DNA of 7,516 bases from an uncultured Clostridia bacterium (lineage in GTDB: Bacteria; Bacillota; Clostridia; Oscillospirales; Acutalibacteraceae): positions 1 through 7,516 of the forward strand of contig CALFTO010000141.1 in the NCBI GenBank assembly GCA_937916195.1, in the 5' to 3' direction. The notes beneath the pieces were generated by a model. It was given only the letters and a program-made list of their open reading frames with translations, was not told the DNA's origin and did no database searches. Shown here in pieces: positions 1-6,792 of this stretch. Each line of letters starts with the position of its first letter. Position 1 is the first letter of the stretch. The position numbers and the translations under genes are program-made.

Positions 1-10
1 GTCAAAATCA

Positions 11-39
11 TTGACTTTTTTGCGAATTTTAATTATAGT
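11..39 (+). promoter_or_regulatory. Predicted sigma-A promoter of potABCD
   Basis: The -35 box TTGACT (11-16) and the -10 box TATAGT (34-39) are separated by exactly 17 bases. Each is one mismatch from the vegetative consensus. Transcription would start near 46, giving a leader of about 80 bases before potA. A short inverted repeat, GTCAA at 1-5 and TTGAC at 11-15, overlaps the -35 box and could be an operator half-site pair, but it is only 5 bp per arm and lies at the window edge. The promoter is predicted from sequence alone. Confidence 0.7.
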
Positions 40-45
40 TATTCT

Positions 46-127
46 ATACCAATTAGGGTGGGGCGGATTGAAGTTTTTTCACCGCTCAATCCCAACTATA
101 TCTATCGGTTGGAAAGGGGCTGCATAA
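46..127 (+). other. potA 5' leader with two overlapping short hairpins and the potA ribosome binding site
   Basis: The leader can form a 7-bp stem, GGATTGA (65-71) with TCAATCC (86-92). It can also form a 5-bp stem, CCAAC (92-96) with GTTGG (108-112), whose 3' arm lies just before the AAAGGGG ribosome binding site (113-119). The two stems share base 92, so they compete at one position. I do not recognise a known riboswitch here. The purine-rich AAAGGGG ends eight bases before a TTG codon at 128, which fixes that TTG as the potA start. No other gene is visible in 1-127. Confidence 0.35.
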
Positions 128-1237
128 TTGAAAAACAATCCCATTATCATTGACCTTAAAAACATCAGCGTAAGCTTTGAAAATCAAAAAATACTCAATA
201 ATATCAACCTTTATATCCGTGATGGTGAGTTTTTGACCCTGCTCGGACCTTCGGGCTGTGGCAAAACTACAACTCTGCGTATTATCGCAGGCTTTTTACA
301 ACAGGATAGCGGTGATGTTATTTTTGAGGGTAAAAATATCAATGGTGTTCCCGCTTATAAACGACAGGTGAACACCATTTTTCAGCGTTATGCACTTTTC
401 CCGCATTTGAATGTTTATGAAAATATTGCTTTCGGTCTTCGCCTTAAAAAGTGGAAAGAGGATGCAATTCAAGAAAAAGTAAGCGAAATGCTCACTTTAG
501 TAAACCTTAAGGGCTTTGGCTCTCGCAAAATCGACTCTCTTTCAGGCGGTCAGCAACAGCGAGTTGCCATTGCGCGTGCTTTGGCGGTTAATCCCCGCGT
601 TGTGCTTCTTGACGAGCCTTTGGGCGCTCTCGACTTAAAGCTTCGCAAGGATATGCAGATTGAGCTTAAAAACATTCAGCAGAAATTGGGTATAACCTTT
701 ATTTATGTTACACACGACCAAGAGGAAGCACTTTCAATGTCCGATACCGTTGTTGTTATGAACGGCGGCGAAATTCAGCAAATCGGTACTCCTCTTGATA
801 TATATAACGAGCCTAAAAACGCATTCGTTGCAGATTTCATCGGTGAAAGTAATATTCTTGATGGCGTAATGAAAGAGGATTTCACAGTTGAATTCAACGG
901 CATCAAATTCAAGTGCGTTGATAAGGGCTTCAAGCATAATGAACCCGTTGACGTTGTTATTCGTCCCGAAGATATTGACGTTGTTGCACCCGAAAAGGGT
1001 ATGCTTCAGGGCACAGTAACGTCAGTTACCTTTAAAGGTGTTCATTATGAGATTATCGTTGATATTGATAATTTCAAATGGATGATACAAACAACCGAAA
1101 AGAGTGAGGTCGGCGATGTAATCGGCATTTCAATCGACCCCGATGAAATGCACATTATGAAGAAGTCTGAGTATTCAGGACTTTACGGCGACTACAGCTC
1201 ATTCAGTGACGAGTTCGACGAGCTCTCTGAAGCATAA
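128..1237 (+). CDS. potA: Spermidine/putrescine ABC importer, ATP-binding protein PotA
   Basis: This is the cytoplasmic ATPase (369 aa) that would power polyamine uptake through PotB and PotC. The nucleotide-binding domain fills residues 6-240. It has Walker A GPSGCGKTT (40-48), Q-loop Gln86 in the segment IFQRYALFPHLNVYENIAFG, the ABC signature LSGGQQQR (138-145), Walker B VVLLDEP (158-164) and the switch His196 in THDQEEAL. Residues from about 245 to 345 form the C-terminal TOBE-type regulatory domain (IRPEDI at 278-283) typical of the PotA/MalK group. The length matches the family. Translation starts at TTG 128, supported by AAAGGGG eight bases upstream. The gene leads a four-gene operon, with potB starting 17 bases after its stop. 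The polyamine assignment rests mainly on the adjacent PotD-like binding protein, since ATPase sequence alone does not fix the substrate. Confidence 0.95.
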   Translation: MKNNPIIIDLKNISVSFENQKILNNINLYIRDGEFLTLLGPSGCGKTTTLRIIAGFLQQDSGDVIFEGKNINGVPAYKRQVNTIFQRYALFPHLNVYENIAFGLRLKKWKEDAIQEKVSEMLTLVNLKGFGSRKIDSLSGGQQQRVAIARALAVNPRVVLLDEPLGALDLKLRKDMQIELKNIQQKLGITFIYVTHDQEEALSMSDTVVVMNGGEIQQIGTPLDIYNEPKNAFVADFIGESNILDGVMKEDFTVEFNGIKFKCVDKGFKHNEPVDVVIRPEDIDVVAPEKGMLQGTVTSVTFKGVHYEIIVDIDNFKWMIQTTEKSEVGDVIGISIDPDEMHIMKKSEYSGLYGDYSSFSDEFDELSEA

Positions 1238-1254
1238 GGGGAGGTGTACGCTTT

Positions 1255-2082
1255 ATGAAAAAATCCTCCCTTGCACAAAAATTAATGAATGCTCCATATA
1301 TGCTTTGGTCGGTGCTTTTCATAGTAGCGCCTCTTATAATGGTTATCTATTATGCCTTTACCGACACCACAGGGGCATTCACACTCTCTAATATTGCACA
1401 AATCGGCGATTATACTACCACATTCATACTCTCAATCAGCTATGGTGCTGTTGCAACTGCAATCTGTTTGCTGATAGCATACCCGTTTGCATATTTCCTT
1501 GCACAGACCAAGGCATCATTCCAGAGCGTTGCAACAATGCTTGTGATGTTGCCTATGTGGATGAGCTTTTTAATCCGTACTTATTCGTGGATTACAATTC
1601 TTGGTGAATCGGGTGTAATCAACCGCTTTTTAGGAATTCTCGGTATTGAGCCCTTGCAGATGCTCAATACGGGCGGTGCGGTTATCTTGGGTATGGTTTA
1701 TAATTTCTTGCCCTATATGATTTTGCCACTTTACACCGCAATGTCTAAAATGGATAAATCTCTTATTGAGGCAGCGCAGGACTTGGGCTGTAATAAATTC
1801 TATTGTTTAAGAAAAGTTATTTTCCCACTTACAATCCCCGGAATTGCAAGCGGTGTTACAATGGTGTTTGTGCCAAGTGTCAGCACATTCTATATTACAC
1901 AAAAGCTGGGTGGCGGTCAGATTACCTTAATCGGTGACGTTATTGAAGGTCAGTTCCAGACCGCTTACAATTATAATCTCGGCGCGGCACTCTCTCTTGT
2001 GCTTATGGTTATGATTTTAATTTGCCTCGGTGTGCTTAATTATTTCACCGACAGTGACGACGACGGAGGTGTGCTTATATGA
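1255..2082 (+). CDS. potB: Spermidine/putrescine ABC importer, permease PotB
   Basis: This is one of the two inner-membrane permeases of the polyamine importer (275 aa, normal for the family). About six hydrophobic segments are visible, near residues 14-34, 57-83, 93-111, 139-160, 194-214 and 244-264. The EAA loop that docks on the ATPase is clear at 172-196, beginning EAAQDLGCNKF and ending PLTIPG. The segment LPMWMSFLIRTYSW (99-112) is characteristic of PotB-type proteins. The start at ATG 1255 is supported by GGGGAGGTG at 1238-1246, directly after the potA stop. Its last four bases (ATGA, 2079-2082) overlap the potC start, indicating translational coupling. Confidence 0.95.
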   Translation: MKKSSLAQKLMNAPYMLWSVLFIVAPLIMVIYYAFTDTTGAFTLSNIAQIGDYTTTFILSISYGAVATAICLLIAYPFAYFLAQTKASFQSVATMLVMLPMWMSFLIRTYSWITILGESGVINRFLGILGIEPLQMLNTGGAVILGMVYNFLPYMILPLYTAMSKMDKSLIEAAQDLGCNKFYCLRKVIFPLTIPGIASGVTMVFVPSVSTFYITQKLGGGQITLIGDVIEGQFQTAYNYNLGAALSLVLMVMILICLGVLNYFTDSDDDGGVLI

Positions 2083-2903
2083 CAAAAACATCTCCTTTAG
2101 CAAAGCTTTATATTGCCCTTGTGTTTATTTTTCTTTATGCACCAATGGTGATAATGATGGTGTTCTCATTTAACTCGTCAGAGAGCACATATATCTTTGA
2201 GGGTTTTTCACTTCAATGGTATGAGCGTCTTTTTCAAGATAAAGTTACAATGGACGCTCTCAAAAACACAATAGTCCTTGCGGTCACCTCGGCGGCAATT
2301 GCCACAATTCTCGGAACTCTCGCCGCAGTCGGATTAAACTCAATGAAAAACAAATTTGTGAAGTCATCTGTTATGACGGTTACAAATGTCCCTATGATGA
2401 ACCCCGAAATCGTAACAGGTATTTCAATGATGCTCTTGTTCGTCTTTGCAGGTGCAATGTTCAGCAAACGCGATGTTCTCGGTTTTTGGACACTTCTCAT
2501 CGCCCACGTGACATTCCAGTTGCCCTATGTAATTCTGTCCGTTTTGCCGAAGCTTCGACAGACCGACAACAGAATTTTCGAGGCTGCGCAGGATTTAGGC
2601 TGTCATCCCTTAAAAGCGTTCTTTAAAGTGGTGTTCCCCGCAATTCTTCCCGGTATTATTTCGGGTGCAATTATGGCGTTCACACTCTCGCTTGACGACT
2701 TTATTATCAGTTATTTCACAAACGGGCCCGATTTTCAGACCTTACCCATTCACATTTTCTCAATGACAAAGAAAAGGGTAAAGCCCGATATGTATGCCCT
2801 TTCAACTCTTATTTTCGGCGCAATGTTTGTGTTGCTTATTCTTATGAATATCGCACAGTCACGCTCCGATAAAAAGCAGCGCGCAAAGGGGGATAAGCAA
2901 TGA
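2079..2903 (+). CDS. potC: Spermidine/putrescine ABC importer, permease PotC
   Basis: This is the second permease (274 aa), expected to pair with PotB. Hydrophobic segments lie near residues 9-30, 62-87, 108-127, 136-156, 186-206 and 240-259. The EAA loop is at 168-192 (EAAQDLGCHPLKAF, then FPAILPG). The motif SLDDFIISYFTNGP (204-217) is strongly typical of PotC. The two permeases share EAAQDLGC, as expected of sister subunits that each dock one copy of the ATPase dimer. GGAGGT at 2065-2070 lies inside the end of potB, eight bases before ATG 2079. The potC stop TGA overlaps the potD ATG (2900-2903), so potB, potC and potD are chained by ATGA junctions. Confidence 0.95.
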   Translation: MTKTSPLAKLYIALVFIFLYAPMVIMMVFSFNSSESTYIFEGFSLQWYERLFQDKVTMDALKNTIVLAVTSAAIATILGTLAAVGLNSMKNKFVKSSVMTVTNVPMMNPEIVTGISMMLLFVFAGAMFSKRDVLGFWTLLIAHVTFQLPYVILSVLPKLRQTDNRIFEAAQDLGCHPLKAFFKVVFPAILPGIISGAIMAFTLSLDDFIISYFTNGPDFQTLPIHIFSMTKKRVKPDMYALSTLIFGAMFVLLILMNIAQSRSDKKQRAKGDKQ

Positions 2904-4117
2904 AAAAGTTTTTCTCTCTTGCTGTTACATTATTAATAGTGATTTCAGCACTTGTTATTCCCGTGTCTGCTGATGACGAAATATTCTCGGCAGAGGTTGT
3001 TGAATATTATAAAAATCTCGGGCTTCAAGGCACAACGCTCAATGTGTATAACTGGGGTGAATATATTGACGACGAAGAAGTTGATGTAATCACTCAGTTT
3101 GAGCGTCTTACGGGCTGTGATGTCAATTACACCACCTTTGAATCTAATGAAAATATGTATTCAAAGCTTTCGGGCGGTGGAGTAAGCTACGACATTGTTA
3201 TTCCGTCGGATTATATGGTTGAGCGACTTTTGTCTGAAGAAATGCTTTTGCCCCTTGATTATAACAATATTCCCAATTACTCAAAGTATTTTGATATTGA
3301 AAAATACGGTTATCTTGTAGAAAACGGCATAAGTGATTATGCGGTTATTTACAATGTGGGAACTACCATACTTATTTATAATAAGAAAATGGTAAGCGAA
3401 GAGCCGACAAGTTGGAAGGTTCTTTGGGATGAACAGTATAAAGGCAAGGTGCTTATGTTCAATAACCCACGCGATGCCTTTGCGGTTGCGCAGTTTGCAC
3501 TTGGTCAAAGTATTAACACTACAAATATGGCAGATTGGGACGCAGCGGCGGAATACCTTTTAGAACAACGTCAAACCGTTAAACCCGAATACGTAATGGA
3601 CGAGGTTTTCATTAAAATGGAAAGTGGCGAATATGCTTTTGCCACCTATTACGCAGGCGACTATGAGCTGATGGTTGAAAACAATTCCGATTTGGGCTTT
3701 GCTTTCCCCGAAGAAGGCGTTAACACATTTTATGATGCAATGTGTATTCCAAAGGGTGCACAGAACAAAAAAGGTGCAGAGGCTTTTATCAATTTTATGA
3801 TGGAGCCCGAAATTGCCCTTGCAAATGCGGAGTATATTTATTACGCAACCCCAAATATTGCAGTTCTTGAAAATGAAGATTATTCCCTTGCCGACAGTGA
3901 GGCGGTTTATCCCGAAAACTTACAGAATACACAAGAGTTTCATAATCTTCCAACAGATACCCTGCAATATATGAACAACCTTTGGATGAAGGTTAAGGGT
4001 GAAAATGACGCAGGTGGCTTGTATATCGGATTTTTCTCGGTAATTGCAGTAATTGTTGTAATACTCATAATTCACATTTTAAAGAAAAATCGAATGAAAA
4101 AGTATTATAATGTATAA
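2900..4117 (+). CDS. potD: Polyamine-binding protein PotD with a C-terminal membrane anchor
   Basis: This is the extracellular polyamine-binding protein that delivers ligand to PotB and PotC (405 aa). Residues 1-24 form a signal peptide (MKKFF, hydrophobic core, PVSA before Asp25). There is no lipobox cysteine, so type I cleavage is expected. The mature domain opens with LNVYNWGEYI (47-56), the PotD fold hallmark. PSDYMV (102-107) and the aromatic/acidic FYDAMCIP (277-284) correspond to ligand-contact regions in E. coli PotD. Where E. coli PotD has DDARE, this protein has NNPRD (188-192). An uninterrupted hydrophobic helix spans about 374-394 (IGFFSVIAVIVVILIIHIL), followed by KKNRMKK, consistent with a C-terminal tether with a cytoplasmic tail. 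AAAGGGGGA at 2885-2893 serves ATG 2900. Whether the ligand is spermidine or putrescine cannot be decided. Confidence 0.92.
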   Translation: MKKFFSLAVTLLIVISALVIPVSADDEIFSAEVVEYYKNLGLQGTTLNVYNWGEYIDDEEVDVITQFERLTGCDVNYTTFESNENMYSKLSGGGVSYDIVIPSDYMVERLLSEEMLLPLDYNNIPNYSKYFDIEKYGYLVENGISDYAVIYNVGTTILIYNKKMVSEEPTSWKVLWDEQYKGKVLMFNNPRDAFAVAQFALGQSINTTNMADWDAAAEYLLEQRQTVKPEYVMDEVFIKMESGEYAFATYYAGDYELMVENNSDLGFAFPEEGVNTFYDAMCIPKGAQNKKGAEAFINFMMEPEIALANAEYIYYATPNIAVLENEDYSLADSEAVYPENLQNTQEFHNLPTDTLQYMNNLWMKVKGENDAGGLYIGFFSVIAVIVVILIIHILKKNRMKKYYNV

Positions 4118-4132
4118 AAAACGACACGTTTT
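4118..4132 (+). other. Small hairpin directly after the potD stop
   Basis: AAAACG (4118-4123) pairs with CGTTTT (4127-4132) around a three-base loop, beginning on the base after the potD stop codon. It is weak (two G-C pairs) and has no T-tract, so it is probably not a terminator by itself. It might protect the 3' end of the transcript, or it may have no role. Confidence 0.25.
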
Positions 4133-4147
4133 AACAATTTATCACAC

Positions 4148-4186
4148 TAAAGCTGACCACAATATATTGTGGTCGGCTTTATTTTT
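4148..4186 (+). terminator. Intrinsic terminator of potABCD
   Basis: A 17-pair symmetrical stem spans 4148-4164 and 4165-4181, with one G-T wobble (4154/4175). The arms are AAAGC...GACCAC and GTGGTC...GCTTT. The A/T-rich centre (ATATAT) would open as the loop, and TTTATTTTT follows at 4178-4186. It sits 30 bases after the potD stop and separates the two operons. The centre of the palindrome also matches an NrdR box, annotated separately. Confidence 0.85.
4157..4172. promoter_or_regulatory. NrdR-box-like palindrome inside the pot terminator stem
   Basis: CCACAATATATTGTGG is a perfect 16-base palindrome. It agrees with the NrdR box consensus (acaCwAtATaTwGtgt, from memory) at all but the two outermost bases. 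It shares the 12-base core CACAATATATTG exactly with the box at 4323-4338. It lies 166 bases upstream of that box. The match could be incidental to the terminator hairpin or a dual-use element. Confidence 0.35.
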
Positions 4187-4322
4187 GTCAATATGCAAAA
4201 ATAGTCAATTTTTTGCCTTTGTACATTTTCACAATGCTCAAAACCACGCATTTTCAAGGGTTTATGAGAATAAACAAAAAAATAGCTAAAAATTATCTCT
4301 CTTTTTTGTCTATTATTTTGTT
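4187..4322. other. A/T-rich intergenic DNA without a recognisable gene
   Basis: This stretch is very A/T-rich and has no plausible coding region on either strand. GTCAA occurs twice, near 4187 and 4203. GCAAAAA can pair weakly with TTTTTGC (about 4195-4217). AATGC/GCATT can form a 5-bp stem around 4232-4251. None of these is strong enough to name. The region separates the pot terminator from the nrd promoter and may simply be upstream promoter DNA. Confidence 0.4.
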
Positions 4323-4338
4323 GCACAATATATTGACA
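4323..4338. promoter_or_regulatory. NrdR box 1, overlapping the nrdD -35 element
   Basis: GCACAATATATTGACA contains the conserved NrdR core CACAATATATTG but has a poorer right end. Its last six bases are the perfect -35 box TTGACA (4333-4338), so a bound repressor would cover the promoter. NrdR is the widespread ATP-cone repressor of ribonucleotide reductase operons. The assignment is by consensus from memory and by position before an nrd operon. Confidence 0.65.
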
Positions 4339-4361
4339 TAAATGGGAATATACTATAAAAT
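4333..4361 (+). promoter_or_regulatory. Predicted sigma-A promoter of the nrdD operon
   Basis: A consensus -35 box TTGACA (4333-4338) is followed by a 17-base spacer and TAAAAT (4356-4361), one mismatch from TATAAT. Transcription would begin near 4368, leaving a leader of about 70 bases. The promoter lies between two NrdR-like boxes, one over the -35 and one downstream of the start. Its position also shows that an in-frame ATG at 4342 falls between the -35 and -10 boxes and cannot be the nrdD start for this transcript. Confidence 0.75.
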
Positions 4362-4381
4362 GATACTTGCTCGAATTCTGA

Positions 4382-4397
4382 ACACAAGATATTGTGT
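4382..4397. promoter_or_regulatory. NrdR box 2, downstream of the predicted nrdD transcription start
   Basis: ACACAAGATATTGTGT has both conserved outer arms (ACAC and GTGT) and a near-palindromic A/T core, with one asymmetric base (G4388). It is the best full-length match of the three boxes to the NrdR consensus. It lies about 15-30 bases after the predicted transcription start, where binding would block early elongation or polymerase loading. Confidence 0.72.
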
Positions 4398-4423
4398 ATC
4401 AATAAACAACAGAAACACAAAAC

Positions 4424-4428
4424 GGAGG
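4424..4428 (+). promoter_or_regulatory. Ribosome binding site that fixes the nrdD start
   Basis: GGAGG lies nine bases before ATG 4438. It supports that start over the in-frame ATG at 4342, whose added 32 residues (MGIYYKMILARILNTRY...) resemble no NrdD and would be encoded by promoter and operator DNA. Confidence 0.85.
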
Positions 4429-4437
4429 ACTCGTAAA

Positions 4438-6753
4438 ATGATTGAAAAGATTTTAAAGCGCGACGGTCGCGAGGTTGATTTTTCAATTGAAAAAATCGCT
4501 AATGCTGTTTATCAGGCAGCAAAAGCAACAGGCGGTAATAACTTTGATGAAGCAATGGATATTGCAAAAGCCGCAGTACAATATATTGAGCGTGACGGAA
4601 TCACAACTCCCACAGTTGAGCAGATTCAGGACTATGTTGAAAAAACACTTATTGAAACTGGTCACGCAAGAACTGCAAAGAAGTACATTCTTTACAGAGC
4701 AGAGCGTTCTCGCGTTCGCGAAATGAACACTCGTCTTATGAAAACTTACGAGGATTTGACCTTCGTTTCTGCAAAGGATAACGATGTTAAGCGTGAAAAT
4801 GCTAATATCGACGGCGACACCTCAATGGGTACAATGCTCAAATACGGTTCAGAGGGTGCAAAGCAGTTCAATGTGCTTCACATCTTAAAGCCCGAGCACG
4901 CAAAGGCTCATCAAGAGGGCGATATCCATATTCACGATATGGACTTCTTAACTCTTACAACTACTTGCTGTCAGATTGACCTTCTCAAGCTCTTTAAAGA
5001 TGGCTTCTCAACAGGTCACGGCTTCCTTCGTGAGCCCAATGACATTGCAAGCTATTCAGCTCTTGCTTGTATTGCAATTCAGTCAAACCAGAACGACCAG
5101 CACGGCGGTCAGAGTATTCCTAACTTTGATTACGGTATGGCTCCCGGTGTTAAAAAGACATACAAGAAAAAGTATATTGAAAATATTGCAAAGGCACTTG
5201 AGCTTCTTCACGGCGTTGACGATGCAAAGCCCGCTTGCAAGGCTATTATGAACTCTATTGAAGAGAAAAACGGCGTTGCTCCTTGTCTTGCAAATGATAA
5301 CGATTATCAGAAGTATGAAGCAAAGGCTCTTGTAAAGGAATTCGGCATCACAGCAGAAGAGGTAGAGAAAATTCAGAAGTTCGCAGTTGATAAGGCAGTT
5401 AAAGAAACTGACCGCGCAACATATCAGGCTATGGAAGCTCTTGTTCATAACCTTAACACAATGCATTCTCGTGCAGGTGCGCAGATTCCTTTCTCATCAA
5501 TCAACTACGGTACAGACACTTCACCCGAAGGTCGTCTTGTAATCAAGAATGTTCTTCTTGCAACTGAAGCAGGTCTTGGTAACGGCGAAACACCCGTATT
5601 CCCAATTCACATCTTCAAGGTTAAGGCAGGCGTAAACTATAACCCCGATGATGTAAACTACGATTTGTTCAAGCTTGCTTGTCGTGTATCAGCACTTCGT
5701 TTGTTCCCCAACTTCTCATTTATGGATGCTCCTTATAACAAGGCAACATATGTTGAGGGCGACCCCAATACAGAGGTTGCATATATGGGTTGCCGTACAA
5801 GAGTTGTTACAAATAACTATGACAAGTCACGTCAGGTAACAGGCGGTCGTGGTAACCTTTCATTCACATCTGTTAACCTTCCAAGAATTGCTATTAAGGC
5901 TCACGGTAACCTTGACTACTTCTTTGAAGAGCTTGACAGAAAGATTGATCTCGTTATTGCACAGCTTCTTGAACGTTTTGAAATTCAGGCTAAGAGAAGA
6001 GTTCGTAACTACCCATTCCTTATGGGACAGGGCATCTGGCTCGATTCTGATAAGCTTGGTATTGACGACGAAGTTCGTGAAGTATTAAAGCACGGAACTC
6101 TTACAATCGGCTTTATCGGCCTTGCAGAAACCTTGAAGGCTCTTACAGGTAAGCACCACGGTGAGTCAAAAGAAGCACAGAACTTGGGTCTTGAAATTGT
6201 TCATCATATGCGTCAGCGTACAGATGAGGCAAGCCAGGCAACAGGTATGAACTTCTCACTTATCGCAACTCCTGCTGAAGGACTTTCAGGCAGATTTGTA
6301 AAAATGGACCGCGAGCGTTACGGCGTAATTGAGGGTGTTACTGACAGAAAGTATTACACAAACTCATTCCACATTCCCGTTTATTATCCAATTTCTGCGT
6401 TTGATAAGATTAAACTTGAAGGACCTTATCACGCACTTACAAACGGCGGTCACATTTCATACATTGAAATGGACGGTGACCCCACACAGAACCTTGACGC
6501 ATTTGAAGCAGTAGTTCGTTGCATGTATGATGCAGGCATCGGTTACGGCTCAATCAACCACCCCGTAGACCGTGACCCCGTTTGCGGATACACAGGTATC
6601 ATCGGTGACGTTTGTCCACGTTGCGGACGTCGTGAGGGCGAGGGCGTTGACGTTGAAGTTCTCAAGAAACTCAATGGCTACAAGAAGGATGTTCACTGCT
6701 GCGACATCAACGAGCTTGAAGAAGCAGACAAAGTGGCACACCCTGTAGAATAA
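4438..6753 (+). CDS. nrdD: Anaerobic (class III) ribonucleoside-triphosphate reductase, catalytic subunit lacking the usual glycyl radical domain
   Basis: This cytoplasmic enzyme (771 aa) would reduce ribonucleotides to deoxyribonucleotides without oxygen. Residues 1 to about 95 form an ATP-cone (KRDGREVDFSIEKIANAVYQAA), the allosteric nucleotide sensor. The catalytic barrel follows. It includes HIHDMDFLTLTTTCCQIDLL with Cys177/178, QSNQNDQHGGQSIPNFDYG, and MGCRT with Cys452, the likely thiyl radical cysteine by family analogy. A Cys-rich segment near the end, CGYTGIIGDVCPRCG (716-730), is a probable metal site with Cys716, Cys726 and Cys729. The expected glycyl radical sequence does not follow it. 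Instead there is a 38-residue tail (734-771) with KKLNGY and DKVAH that resembles a degenerate form of that domain. The working domain is in the next gene. The stop is TAATAA. NrdR-like boxes predict repression by NrdR. Confidence 0.95.
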   Translation: MIEKILKRDGREVDFSIEKIANAVYQAAKATGGNNFDEAMDIAKAAVQYIERDGITTPTVEQIQDYVEKTLIETGHARTAKKYILYRAERSRVREMNTRLMKTYEDLTFVSAKDNDVKRENANIDGDTSMGTMLKYGSEGAKQFNVLHILKPEHAKAHQEGDIHIHDMDFLTLTTTCCQIDLLKLFKDGFSTGHGFLREPNDIASYSALACIAIQSNQNDQHGGQSIPNFDYGMAPGVKKTYKKKYIENIAKALELLHGVDDAKPACKAIMNSIEEKNGVAPCLANDNDYQKYEAKALVKEFGITAEEVEKIQKFAVDKAVKETDRATYQAMEALVHNLNTMHSRAGAQIPFSSINYGTDTSPEGRLVIKNVLLATEAGLGNGETPVFPIHIFKVKAGVNYNPDDVNYDLFKLACRVSALRLFPNFSFMDAPYNKATYVEGDPNTEVAYMGCRTRVVTNNYDKSRQVTGGRGNLSFTSVNLPRIAIKAHGNLDYFFEELDRKIDLVIAQLLERFEIQAKRRVRNYPFLMGQGIWLDSDKLGIDDEVREVLKHGTLTIGFIGLAETLKALTGKHHGESKEAQNLGLEIVHHMRQRTDEASQATGMNFSLIATPAEGLSGRFVKMDRERYGVIEGVTDRKYYTNSFHIPVYYPISAFDKIKLEGPYHALTNGGHISYIEMDGDPTQNLDAFEAVVRCMYDAGIGYGSINHPVDRDPVCGYTGIIGDVCPRCGRREGEGVDVEVLKKLNGYKKDVHCCDINELEEADKVAHPVE

Positions 6754-6778
6754 TAAAAACAAACAATATTTCAATTTT

Positions 6779-6785
6779 AAGGAGG
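6779..6785 (+). promoter_or_regulatory. Strong ribosome binding site of the 58-aa gene
   Basis: AAGGAGG, close to the full anti-Shine-Dalgarno complement, ends seven bases before ATG 6793. It is the strongest ribosome binding site in this operon. It shows that the small gene is translated independently rather than by readthrough of nrdD. Confidence 0.88.
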
Positions 6786-6792
6786 CATAACA

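Noticed and set aside
4118..4132. The AAAACG/CGTTTT hairpin as a separate terminator
   Set aside because: It has only two G-C pairs and no T-tract. The much stronger hairpin at 4148-4186 follows immediately.
4187..4260. Possible CRISPR-like or direct repeats (GTCAA copies and A/T hairpins) in the intergenic region
   Set aside because: The repeats are only five to seven bases long, irregularly spaced and expected by chance in A/T-rich DNA.
4342..4437. In-frame N-terminal extension of NrdD starting at ATG 4342
   Set aside because: It begins between the predicted -35 and -10 boxes, has no good ribosome binding site, spans an NrdR box, and its residues do not resemble NrdD. ATG 4438, with GGAGG nine bases upstream, starts directly at the ATP-cone.
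5083..5466. 127-codon open frame on the - strand within nrdD
   Set aside because: It is a shadow of the conserved NrdD coding sequence, with no recognisable motif or independent expression signal.
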